DNA from: Sphingomonadaceae bacterium
Lineage (GTDB): Bacteria > Pseudomonadota > Alphaproteobacteria > Sphingomonadales > Sphingomonadaceae
DNA length: 6,166 bases
Reading direction: 5' to 3'
Assembly (NCBI GenBank): GCA_019239785.1
Contig: JAFAZM010000076.1
Coordinates: 1-6,166 of the forward strand
The translations under genes were made by a program, and so were the position numbers. Within the stretch, counting starts at the first letter, position 1; every line of letters begins with the position of its first letter. Shown in pieces: positions 1 to 4,633 of the stretch. Below the pieces are notes generated by a model. It saw nothing but the letters and a program-made list of their open reading frames with translations, searched no databases and was not told the DNA's origin.

Positions 1-303
1 GATCTTCGCCTCATATTCCTGCGCGCGGCGCGACCACATGGTGCGCTTGATCCGCGGCTTGCCCTTCAGCGTGGTCAGCGCCTCCTGCATCGTCTTGTCC
101 GAGGAGAGCTTGCGCATGCCGACGCTTTCCGCCTTGTTGGTCGGAACGCGGAGCGTCATCTTCTCCTTCTCGAAGCGCAGCACGTAAAGCTCGAGCTGCA
201 TGCCGGCAATGTCCGTGCTCTGCAGCTCGATCACACGGCCGACGCCGTGCTTTGGGTAAACGACATAATCGCCAACGTCGAAGCTCAACGCCTTCGTTGC
301 CAT
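1..303 (-). CDS. carD: CarD family transcriptional regulator (3' end beyond window)
   Basis: This is the N-terminal 101 codons of a CarD/CdnL-type regulator. Proteins of this family bind the RNA polymerase beta subunit and stabilise open promoter complexes, notably at rRNA and other housekeeping promoters. The visible protein begins MATKALSFDVGDYVVYPKHG. It has the RNA-polymerase-interacting beta domain at about residues 7-66, with the GVGRV turn at 20-24, and then the start of the helical DNA-binding domain. W90, in RTMWSRRAQEYE, fits the conserved tryptophan that contacts promoter DNA at the upstream edge of the bubble. The family is usually about 160-175 residues, so roughly 60-70 are missing beyond position 1; the reading frame runs off the edge without a stop. 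The ATG at 303-301 is preceded by a strong ribosome binding site. In many sphingomonads carD lies just downstream of fdxA; here a doxX gene and a 197-bp gap separate them. Confidence 0.95.
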   Translation of the reverse strand, partial: MATKALSFDVGDYVVYPKHGVGRVIELQSTDIAGMQLELYVLRFEKEKMTLRVPTNKAESVGMRKLSSDKTMQEALTTLKGKPRIKRTMWSRRAQEYEAKI

Positions 304-310
304 CAAATGA

Positions 311-317
311 CCTTCCT
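311..317 (-). promoter_or_regulatory. Ribosome binding site of carD
   Basis: On the minus strand this reads AGGAAGG, followed by 7 nt and then the carD ATG at 303. It is the clearest Shine-Dalgarno sequence in the window and fixes the carD start. Its 5' end overlaps one arm of a short inverted repeat at 315-328. Confidence 0.75.
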
Positions 318-416
318 ATGGAAATAGGCCGCCTATGCCGGAATAACCCGCATCCGCCCCAAAAGACGCAGTTCGAAAATTCCGGTTGTGCGGCAATTTC
401 TCGTTGAACACAGCCT

Positions 417-436
417 GCGAATGCGAGGGCATTCGC
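417..436. repeat. Perfect 8-bp inverted repeat upstream of carD
   Basis: The arms GCGAATGC (417-424) and GCATTCGC (429-436) are exact reverse complements around a 4-nt loop. There is no T-run after the stem on either strand, so it is not a standard intrinsic terminator. It could be a protein-binding operator for carD or an RNA hairpin in the carD leader. Confidence 0.6.
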
Positions 437-469
437 TTCGATGGCCGGCCATATAGCAGGAAATGCGGT

Positions 470-511
470 AAAAATCTAGACTTTTGACCCCAGCCGGGCG
501 CTAGCGCTGGG
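470..511 (-). terminator. Possible weak terminator after doxX
   Basis: On the minus strand, CCCAGC (511-506) spans the last doxX codons and pairs with GCTGGG (494-489) just past the stop. The loop contains the palindrome GCGCTAGCGC. A run of five T follows at 474-470, but 14 nt beyond the stem rather than directly after it, so the shape is not canonical. It may end or attenuate the fdxA-doxX transcript before carD. Confidence 0.3.
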
Positions 512-911
512 AGGGGCGGCCGCGGCTGCGCAGCGCGTCCAGGCTCCACGGGCCCGGCCCGACGGCGGCGATGTAGAGGAAGACGAAGCAATAGAGGATC
601 GCCGCGTCGCCCATATTGTTGGCGGGAAAGAAGCCGTGCGGGAAGTGGCCCATGAAATAAGCGACGGCCATCTCGCCCGAGCAGATGAAGGCGGCGATGC
701 GCGTGAACAGGCCGAGCGCGATCAGGGTGCCGCCGACCAGCTCGATCAGGCCGGCGAACCACAACAGGGTCATCGCCGGCGGCATCGGCATCGGCGAGCC
801 CGGCGGGAAGCCGAACAGCTTGATCGCGCCATGTTCGAGGAAGAGCAGCCCCGCGACGATGCGCAGTACGCTGAGGAGGATCGGGCCGAGCGAAGACGGC
901 CGCGGGGCCAT
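501..911 (-). CDS. DoxX family membrane protein
   Basis: This is a 136-residue integral inner-membrane protein of the DoxX family with about four membrane segments, near residues 10-34, 47-68, 69-88 and 100-120. Family hallmarks visible are HGAIKLFG (27-34), the E57/G60-G61 segment leading into GLFTR (67-71), EMAVAYFMGHFP (80-91), the asparagine pair at 98-99, LYCFVFLYIA (106-115) and GPGPWSLDA near the end. DoxX was named for a subunit of an archaeal thiosulfate:quinone oxidoreductase. Most bacterial members are uncharacterised, and some act in oxidative-stress complexes at the membrane, so the exact role is open. The ATG at 911 shares its A with the TGA of fdxA (TGATG), which suggests translational coupling. 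This ties the protein to the ferredoxin in expression and perhaps in redox function, the latter being inference. Confidence 0.92.
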   Translation of the reverse strand: MAPRPSSLGPILLSVLRIVAGLLFLEHGAIKLFGFPPGSPMPMPPAMTLLWFAGLIELVGGTLIALGLFTRIAAFICSGEMAVAYFMGHFPHGFFPANNMGDAAILYCFVFLYIAAVGPGPWSLDALRSRGRPSQR

Positions 912-1249
912 CAGTCGCCCTCGCCAGGATTGGACGAGAAATATTTGTCGAACTTGCCGTCCTCGCCCTTATGCTCGTCGGCGTCGGCGGGGCTGTCTTT
1001 CTTGCGGGTGATGTTGGGCCATTCGGCCGAGTAGGTCGCGTTCACCTCGAGCCATTTCTCGAGCCCGCTCTCGGTGTCCGGCAGGATCGCCTCGGCCGGG
1101 CATTCCGGCTCGCAGACGCCGCAATCGATGCATTCGCTCGGGTTGATGACGAGCATGTTCTCGCCTTCGTAGAAGCAGTCGACCGGGCAGACCTCGACGC
1201 AGTCCATATATTTGCAGCGGATGCAGGCATCGGTGACGACGTAGGTCAT
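911..1249 (-). CDS. fdxA: Seven-iron ferredoxin FdxA (3Fe-4S/4Fe-4S)
   Basis: This is a 112-residue cytoplasmic electron carrier of the Azotobacter ferredoxin I type. The cysteines fit that family with a one-residue shift. C9, C17 and C50 should hold the 3Fe-4S cluster, and C21, C40, C43 and C46 the 4Fe-4S cluster. C12 and C25 are the extra, non-ligand cysteines also present in ferredoxin I. The second cluster motif reads CIDCGVCEPECP (40-51). The tail after residue 60 is charged and matches the long C-terminal extension of alphaproteobacterial FdxA (KKDSPADADEHKG, ending in GEGD). The electron donor and acceptor cannot be read from the sequence. A G-rich ribosome binding site (GGGGGGAG at 1268-1261) lies 11 nt before the ATG. 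The gene follows the S4 gene by 29 nt and overlaps the doxX start by 1 nt. Confidence 0.96.
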   Translation of the reverse strand: MTYVVTDACIRCKYMDCVEVCPVDCFYEGENMLVINPSECIDCGVCEPECPAEAILPDTESGLEKWLEVNATYSAEWPNITRKKDSPADADEHKGEDGKFDKYFSSNPGEGD

Positions 1250-1278
1250 GGTCTCGCTCTCTCCCCCCGTTCCCGTCC

Positions 1279-1557
1279 CTAGTCGTGGCCGGCTTCGCTC
1301 GTCAATTCCGAATAGAGCGTCCGCGCCTCGGCGGGCGGGCCGCGCCGGGCCGGCAGCGCTTTAACCTTCAGGACGCGCACCGTCCCGCGCAAGGCGAAGC
1401 TCAGCACGTCGCCGACCTTGACCGGCGCCGAGGCGCGCTCGACCAGCCGGCCGCTGACCCTGATCCGGCCGTTCTGCGCCAGCTCCTGGGCAAGCGCACG
1501 GGTCTTCACGATCCGCGCGAACCAGAGGAACTTGTCGAGCCGCAGGCCCTCAGCCAC
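1279..1557 (-). CDS. S4-domain RNA-binding protein, Hsp15-like
   Basis: This is a small 92-residue RNA-binding protein with one S4 domain at its N-terminus: RLDKFLWFARIVKTRALA at about 6-23, then GRIRVSGRLVE at 30-40. It resembles Hsp15 (HslR), which binds stalled 50S subunits carrying peptidyl-tRNA and helps to recycle them. The later PPAEARTLYSEL matches the PAEEA-LYEE region of Hsp15. E. coli Hsp15 is about 130 residues, so this form lacks most of the basic C-terminal extension, as is common for alphaproteobacterial relatives. Its ribosome function is therefore inferred by family. The start is a GTG at 1557, with GGAG placed 7 nt before it. It overlaps the end of the DUF1810 gene by 8 nt and precedes fdxA by 29 nt, so it is part of the same transcription unit. 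Confidence 0.9.
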   Translation of the reverse strand: MAEGLRLDKFLWFARIVKTRALAQELAQNGRIRVSGRLVERASAPVKVGDVLSFALRGTVRVLKVKALPARRGPPAEARTLYSELTSEAGHD

Positions 1558-1972
1558 GCAGGAGCTCCAGAGTCGCCGGATCGCGTTCGCCGGCGAAGAC
1601 GGCGTCGAGGATCGCGGCGAAGGGCGCCGGCTCGGGGGCGGCGGCTTCGAACAGGGTCATCGAGGAGCGCAGCTTCATCGCGTCGATCGTGCCGAGGATC
1701 GCCTCCGCGCTCCGGTCGCGGTGAGCGAAGACGGCCTCGGTGCATTGGATCAGGCGTGGGCCGAGCAAAGGATGGGCGAGATAGGCCCGCGCCTCCTCGG
1801 CCGAAGCGATCGCATAGAAGATCGCCGTGAGACTGCGGCCGAGCCCGGCAAGCTGCGGAAAGACGAACCACATCCAGTGGCTGCGCTTCTCGCCGGCCTT
1901 CAGCTCGGCGAGCGCCTGGGCATAGATCGGCGTCTGTGCGGCAACGAAGCGATCGAGATCGAATGCAGGCAT
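1550..1972 (-). CDS. DUF1810 family protein
   Basis: This is a 140-residue soluble protein matching the DUF1810 family over its whole length. The family pattern is seen in FDLDRFVAAQ (4-13), the strongly conserved RSHWMWFVFPQLAGLG (30-45), the EARAYLAHPLLGPRLI region (60-75) and the KLRSSMTLFEA block (100-110). No signal peptide or membrane segment is visible. The molecular function of the family is not established; some databases carry the label 'calpastatin', which I regard as unreliable. The ATG at 1972 lies 5 nt after a purine-rich ribosome binding site that forms one arm of a 9-bp hairpin, which suggests weak or controlled initiation. Its 3' end overlaps the S4 gene start by 8 nt. In sphingomonads I recall a helicase-related gene more often upstream of the S4 gene, so its place here may reflect local rearrangement. 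Confidence 0.9.
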   Translation of the reverse strand: MPAFDLDRFVAAQTPIYAQALAELKAGEKRSHWMWFVFPQLAGLGRSLTAIFYAIASAEEARAYLAHPLLGPRLIQCTEAVFAHRDRSAEAILGTIDAMKLRSSMTLFEAAAPEPAPFAAILDAVFAGERDPATLELLRG

Positions 1973-1977
1973 TAAGC

Positions 1978-1998
1978 CCTCTCCCCGACGGGGAGAGG
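1978..1998. repeat. Strong 9-bp hairpin covering the DUF1810 ribosome binding site
   Basis: The arms CCTCTCCCC (1978-1986) and GGGGAGAGG (1990-1998) are exact complements around a 3-nt loop. On the minus-strand transcript the second arm, GGGGAGAGG, is the only Shine-Dalgarno-like sequence before the DUF1810 ATG (1972), so folding would hide it. The element lies between the ung stop and the DUF1810 start and lacks a T-run, so it is not a standard terminator. Similar CTCTCCCC-GGGGAGAG palindromes recur in many alphaproteobacterial genomes, so it may also be a dispersed repeat. Confidence 0.7.
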
Positions 1999-2026
1999 AG
2001 TTCTGCCGGCACCCCTCACAAACACC

Positions 2027-2737
2027 TTAAGCATCCGGCAGCGTCCAGTCGATCGGCTCGAGCCCCCGCGAAACCAGGAACTCGTTGGCCTTGGAGAAAT
2101 GCCGGCAGCCGAAGAAGCCGTTATGTGCGGACAAGGGCGACGGATGCGGCGCCTTCAGCACGAGATGGTGGCCGCCCTGCTCGACGCTGCGGACGAAGGC
2201 CGCCTTCTTCTGCGCGTAGCTGCCCCAGAGCATGAACACGACCGGATCGGGCCGGGCGGCGACGAGGCGGATCACCGCGTCGGTGAACCTTTCCCAGCCG
2301 CGCTCGCGGTGCGAGGCGGCGCGGCCCATCTCGACGGTCAGCACCGAGTTCAGCAGCAGCACGCCCTGCTTCGCCCAATGTTCGAGGAAGCCGTGCCGGG
2401 CCGGCTTCAGGCCGAGATCGCTCTCCAGCTCCTTGTAGATGTTGACCAGGCTCGGCGGTACCTGGGTGCCGTGGCGGACCGAGAAGCAGAGGCCGTGCGC
2501 CTGGCCGAGGCCGTGATAGGGATCCTGGCCGAGGATGACGACGCGGACCTTGTCGAGCGGGGTGAGATCGAGCGCCGCGAACCATTCGCCGCCCTTGGGG
2601 AAGATGCGCTTCCCCTTCCCCTTCTCGCCGAGGAGAAAGGATCTGAGGCTCGCCATATAGGGGCTGGCGAACTCCTCGCGGAGCGGCGTCCGCCAGCTTT
2701 CGTGCAGCCGGACCTCGCCCGCCGCCGCCTCGCTCAT
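2027..2737 (-). CDS. ung: Uracil-DNA glycosylase, family 1
   Basis: This enzyme removes uracil from DNA by cleaving the N-glycosidic bond, the first step of base excision repair. With the start at 2737 it is 236 residues, close to the usual 220-230. All key motifs are present: GQDPYHG with the water-activating D72, the uracil-stacking F85 in GLCFSV, the uracil-reading N130 in LLLNSVLTV, and the C-terminal HPSPLSAHNGFFG with catalytic H198 and the DNA-intercalating leucine loop. The frame stays open upstream to an ATG at 2809, but that start would overlap the peroxiredoxin gene by 62 nt and add 24 residues of arginine- and threonine-rich sequence. I therefore prefer the ATG at 2737, giving MSEAAAGEVRLHESW and a 10-nt gap after the peroxiredoxin stop. 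The ribosome binding site there is weak, so coupling to the upstream gene is likely. Confidence 0.96.
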   Translation of the reverse strand: MSEAAAGEVRLHESWRTPLREEFASPYMASLRSFLLGEKGKGKRIFPKGGEWFAALDLTPLDKVRVVILGQDPYHGLGQAHGLCFSVRHGTQVPPSLVNIYKELESDLGLKPARHGFLEHWAKQGVLLLNSVLTVEMGRAASHRERGWERFTDAVIRLVAARPDPVVFMLWGSYAQKKAAFVRSVEQGGHHLVLKAPHPSPLSAHNGFFGCRHFSKANEFLVSRGLEPIDWTLPDA

Positions 2738-2747
2738 GCCCGCAAGA

Positions 2748-3293
2748 CTAGCGCCCGCGCCGGTGGTGCGCGTTCCAGTCGCGCACCGCCGCGAGCGTGT
2801 TGGCGACATGGTTGCGATAATCCATGTCGGTGAAGGCGTAGATGATGCGGCCGTCGGGCGCGATCACATAGGAGGTGCGGTTGGTCATCGGCGCGCCGTC
2901 GCGCAGCCGCACATCATAGGCGTGGATCGTGTCCGGAGTCGCGGTGGCGACCGGAAAGGCGCTGCGGCACCCTTCGACCGAGAAGCGGCGCAGCGCATCG
3001 TAATCGTCGGCCGACATGCCGATCACGCGGGCGCCGGCCCGGCGGAAATCCATTGCCGCCTCGGAGAAGGCATGCGCCTCCAGCGTGCAGCCCTGGGTGA
3101 AGGCGCGCGGATAGAAATAGAGCACGACCGGGCCGCGCCGAAGCTGCTCGCGCAGGCGCAGGCGGAAGGGTTGTCCGGCAAGCGCGCCGGAGGTGATGAA
3201 ATCGGGCGCCTGCGCCCCGACCGGAAGAGCGGCCGGCGCGGCGGCCGGGGCCAAAGCGAGGAGTGCGGCAAGGGCTGGGGCGAGGAGGCGCAT
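2748..3293 (-). CDS. Secreted BCP/PrxQ-like peroxiredoxin
   Basis: This is a 181-residue thiol peroxidase of the AhpC/TSA-BCP group, which reduces peroxides with a reactive cysteine. An alanine- and leucine-rich signal peptide covers about residues 1-22 (MRLLAPALAALLALAPAAAP), so the enzyme should act in the periplasm. The mature part begins LPVGAQAPDF. The active site reads YPRAFTQGCTLEAH (61-74), with T66, the peroxidatic C69 and the partner arginine R139 before TSYVIAPDG. The resolving cysteine usual in BCP five residues on (CTxEAC) is a histidine here (H74). The only other cysteine is C109, which may resolve as in PrxQ forms with the distant cysteine. The ATG at 3293 is chosen because it begins the signal peptide and has GGGAG about 10 nt before it; longer upstream frames run over the divergent gene. 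It is the first gene of the minus-strand cluster. Confidence 0.92.
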   Translation of the reverse strand: MRLLAPALAALLALAPAAAPAALPVGAQAPDFITSGALAGQPFRLRLREQLRRGPVVLYFYPRAFTQGCTLEAHAFSEAAMDFRRAGARVIGMSADDYDALRRFSVEGCRSAFPVATATPDTIHAYDVRLRDGAPMTNRTSYVIAPDGRIIYAFTDMDYRNHVANTLAAVRDWNAHHRRGR

Positions 3294-3423
3294 GGCGAGG
3301 GACTCCCGGGGCTGGTTTGCGGCGGGACGATAGTCGCAAAGGCCGCGCTTCGCCAGCCGCCATTGGCCGCGCCGCGCGCGCCTGCTAATCTCGGCGCCGG
3401 GCTCCGGCGGAAGGATTGGCACC
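3294..3423. promoter_or_regulatory. Divergent promoter region
   Basis: These 130 bp separate two genes transcribed outwards and must hold both promoters if both are transcribed from here. On the plus strand TTGGCC (3363-3368) and TAATCT (3386-3391) are 17 bp apart, a good fit to a housekeeping sigma-factor promoter, and would start RNA near 3398. A strong ribosome binding site, GGAAGGA, lies at 3409-3415, 8 nt before the plus-strand ATG. I see no clear promoter for the peroxiredoxin on the minus strand. No operator of a known regulator is recognisable. Confidence 0.4.
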
Positions 3424-3894
3424 ATGCGTATTTCGATTTCGATCCTGGCAATTTCTGGCGCGCTCTGCGCCGCAGCGGCGGCGAGCGCGGCACCGCCGGC
3501 GCGGACGCCGACGCGGACGCCGGCAGCGGCCTGCCATATCGCCCTCCCCGCCTCGCCGGACACGGAGAGCTTCACCAATGCCGGCGCCACCGGCGCTCCC
3601 GCCAGGACCCAGCAGACGGGCGCCGCCTTCGCCGCGGCGGCGACGCATCTCTGCGGCAGCGGCGTGGTGCGCCCGGCCAATCTCGCCCGCTACCGGAGCC
3701 TGCTGGTCCGCGACGCCGAGGGCGCGACCGAGCCCAATATCTACGACGATGCCGAGGAGCATCCCGGCGCGCTGATCATCGAGTTCGCCTTCGCCGGCGG
3801 CGGCGCCCCGAGCCAGGCCCAGATCGAGGCGGCGCTGCGCTGCTGGCGCAACCCCCACGCCGCCGGCTGCTCGACGGAGGACGTGGGACCGTAA
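3424..3894 (+). CDS. Small secreted protein of unknown function
   Basis: I do not recognise this 156-residue protein. It starts with a clear signal peptide (MRISISILAISGALCAAAAA, cleavage probably near residue 22-23). A proline/threonine/arginine-rich linker follows, with RTP repeated, encoded by a 12-bp tandem repeat at 3501-3524. The mature part has four cysteines (C37, C77, C140, C149), enough for two disulfide bonds in the periplasm. A conserved-looking C-terminal half holds an acidic stretch (NIYDDAEEHPG) and ALRCWRNPHAAGCS. Support for a real gene comes from the strong ribosome binding site, the signal peptide, the plausible promoter and codon choice typical of the region. The opposite strand is also open here, but encodes a low-complexity shadow. 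There is no catalytic motif that I can name; it is probably a lineage-restricted protein of sphingomonads. Confidence 0.75.
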   Translation: MRISISILAISGALCAAAAASAAPPARTPTRTPAAACHIALPASPDTESFTNAGATGAPARTQQTGAAFAAAATHLCGSGVVRPANLARYRSLLVRDAEGATEPNIYDDAEEHPGALIIEFAFAGGGAPSQAQIEAALRCWRNPHAAGCSTEDVGP

Positions 3895-3903
3895 GCCGCC
3901 CCG

Positions 3904-3986
3904 CGTCACCCCGGCGAAGGCCGGAGGTCTGGTGGAGACCCACCGAGACTTCCCGGCCTGAGACCCCGGCCTTCGCCGGGGTGACG
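3904..3986. repeat. REP-like palindromic element
   Basis: Two 21-bp arms, CGTCACCCCGGCGAAGGCCGG (less its last base: 3904-3923, continuing to 3924) and its exact complement at 3966-3986, enclose 41 bp. The pairing continues inward as GGTCT (3926-3930) with AGACC (3961-3965) after a one-base bulge. The centre holds a second small hairpin, GGTGG-AGAC-CCACC (3931-3944). Such GTCAxCCCGGCGAAxGCCGG palindromes are dispersed in many copies in sphingomonad and related genomes. Read through as protein they give the spurious peptide PAFAGVT. Placed 9 bp after the stop at 3894, it may also end or stabilise the transcript of the upstream gene. Confidence 0.85.
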
Positions 3987-4005
3987 TGTTATGAAAACCG
4001 CCCGC

Positions 4006-4034
4006 TTGATCCCCTCCGCGCAAAGGCGTTAGCC
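4006..4034 (+). promoter_or_regulatory. Possible promoter for the secreted beta-domain protein
   Basis: TTGATC (4006-4011) and TTAGCC (4029-4034) are 17 bp apart and would start RNA near 4041, about 22 nt before the ATG at 4063. The -35 box is good and the -10 box is poor by the enterobacterial consensus. The position just after the REP-like palindrome, which would isolate it from the upstream gene, makes it plausible. A ribosome binding site GGGGAGAG lies at 4051-4058. Confidence 0.35.
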
Positions 4035-4062
4035 TCTCCTCGACAGAACAGGGGAGAGAAAC

Positions 4063-4632
4063 ATGAGCATCAGGGCCTGGGCCGCCTGCCTGATCGTGCT
4101 GGCCGCAAGCGGGGCGCCGGCCTCGGCGCAGCAGCAGGCCGCCGGCGCCGACGACATATTGAGCCACGTCATCTCGGTGCCCAATCCCCGCGCCTATCGC
4201 GTCGACGGCACCCAGAACGGCGCCTCGTCGTCGGTGCGCAGCGACGGCTCGGTGCAGGGCGGCAAGGCCCTGCGCGTGCAGGTGCCCGGACGCAGCGCGC
4301 AGACCTGGGAGACGGCCGTCTCGGTGCCGATCAACCGCGCCGTCCATTCCGGCGACCATCTCGTCCTGGCCTTCTGGGCGCGGCTCGAGCAGGGCGAGAA
4401 TGGCGCGACCAGCGCCTCCCTGCCCTATAACAGCGTCCAGCTTTCGACCGCGCCCTACACGGCTTTGTTCAGCGGGCCGGTCACAATCACCCCGCAATGG
4501 CAGATGTTCGAGATCGACGGCCAGGCGAACCGCGACTATGCCGCCGATGCGCTGAACGTCTCGATCCACCTCGCCACCGGCCATCAGACCATCGACATCG
4601 GACCGGTCTTCGTGCTCGACATGGGCCAGTAG
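4063..4632 (+). CDS. Secreted carbohydrate-binding-module-like protein
   Basis: This is a 189-residue exported protein with a signal peptide ending near ASA at 20-22. The mature part looks like one all-beta, jelly-roll domain of the type seen in CBM4/9-like sugar-binding modules. It shows a strand-rich start (YRVDGTQNGASSSVRSDGS), a 'GDHLVLAFWARLEQG' segment typical of such folds (97-111), WQMFEIDGQANRDYA (126-140) and a final strand DIGPVFVLDMGQ. Aromatic residues W82, W105, W126 and several tyrosines could contact a ligand. There is no glycoside hydrolase or other catalytic domain attached, so if it binds sugar it would do so alone or for a partner protein. The assignment rests on pattern and fold resemblance. 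The mature part has no cysteine. The next gene begins 1 nt after its stop, so the two are expressed together. Confidence 0.8.
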   Translation: MSIRAWAACLIVLAASGAPASAQQQAAGADDILSHVISVPNPRAYRVDGTQNGASSSVRSDGSVQGGKALRVQVPGRSAQTWETAVSVPINRAVHSGDHLVLAFWARLEQGENGATSASLPYNSVQLSTAPYTALFSGPVTITPQWQMFEIDGQANRDYAADALNVSIHLATGHQTIDIGPVFVLDMGQ

Positions 4633-4633
4633 A

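Larger units (their letters stand above)
304..500. other. Palindrome-rich gap between doxX and carD
   Basis: These 197 bp hold no credible gene; a frame crossing them on the minus strand is the shadow of doxX in another phase. The stretch is visibly less GC-rich than the flanking genes. It carries several inverted repeats: CCTAT/ATAGG units at 315-336, an 8-bp stem at 417-436 and the perfect 12-bp palindrome ATGGCCGGCCAT at 441-452. It probably contains the carD promoter and leader, since CarD is normally abundant and separately transcribed. I could not find a convincing -35/-10 pair for it on the minus strand. Confidence 0.6.

Noticed and set aside
417..436. Intrinsic terminator for fdxA-doxX
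   Set aside because: No T-run follows the stem on either strand; recorded as an inverted repeat only.
1285..1975. Plus-strand open frames antisense to the S4 and DUF1810 genes
   Set aside because: They are arginine-rich shadows without motifs or ribosome binding sites, opposite genes with clear family matches.
2738..2809. Upstream ATG at 2809 as the ung start
   Set aside because: It overlaps the peroxiredoxin by 62 nt and adds 24 residues not typical of the family; the ATG at 2737 gives the normal length.
3294..3680. N-terminal extension of the peroxiredoxin to an upstream ATG at 3680
   Set aside because: It would bury the signal peptide inside the protein and overlap the divergent gene and its promoter; the added sequence is low complexity.
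4034..4058. Second hairpin hiding a ribosome binding site: CTCTCCTC (4034-4041) with GGGGAGAG (4051-4058)
   Set aside because: The stem needs a G-T pair and, if the promoter at 4006-4034 is right, RNA starts near 4041, so most of the first arm would not be transcribed.
2736..4430. Very long open frame on the plus strand (564 codons)
   Set aside because: It runs antisense through the peroxiredoxin gene, out of frame through the secreted-protein gene and across the REP-like repeat, giving arginine-rich low-complexity sequence and the repeat-derived peptide PAFAGVT. It is a product of high GC content.
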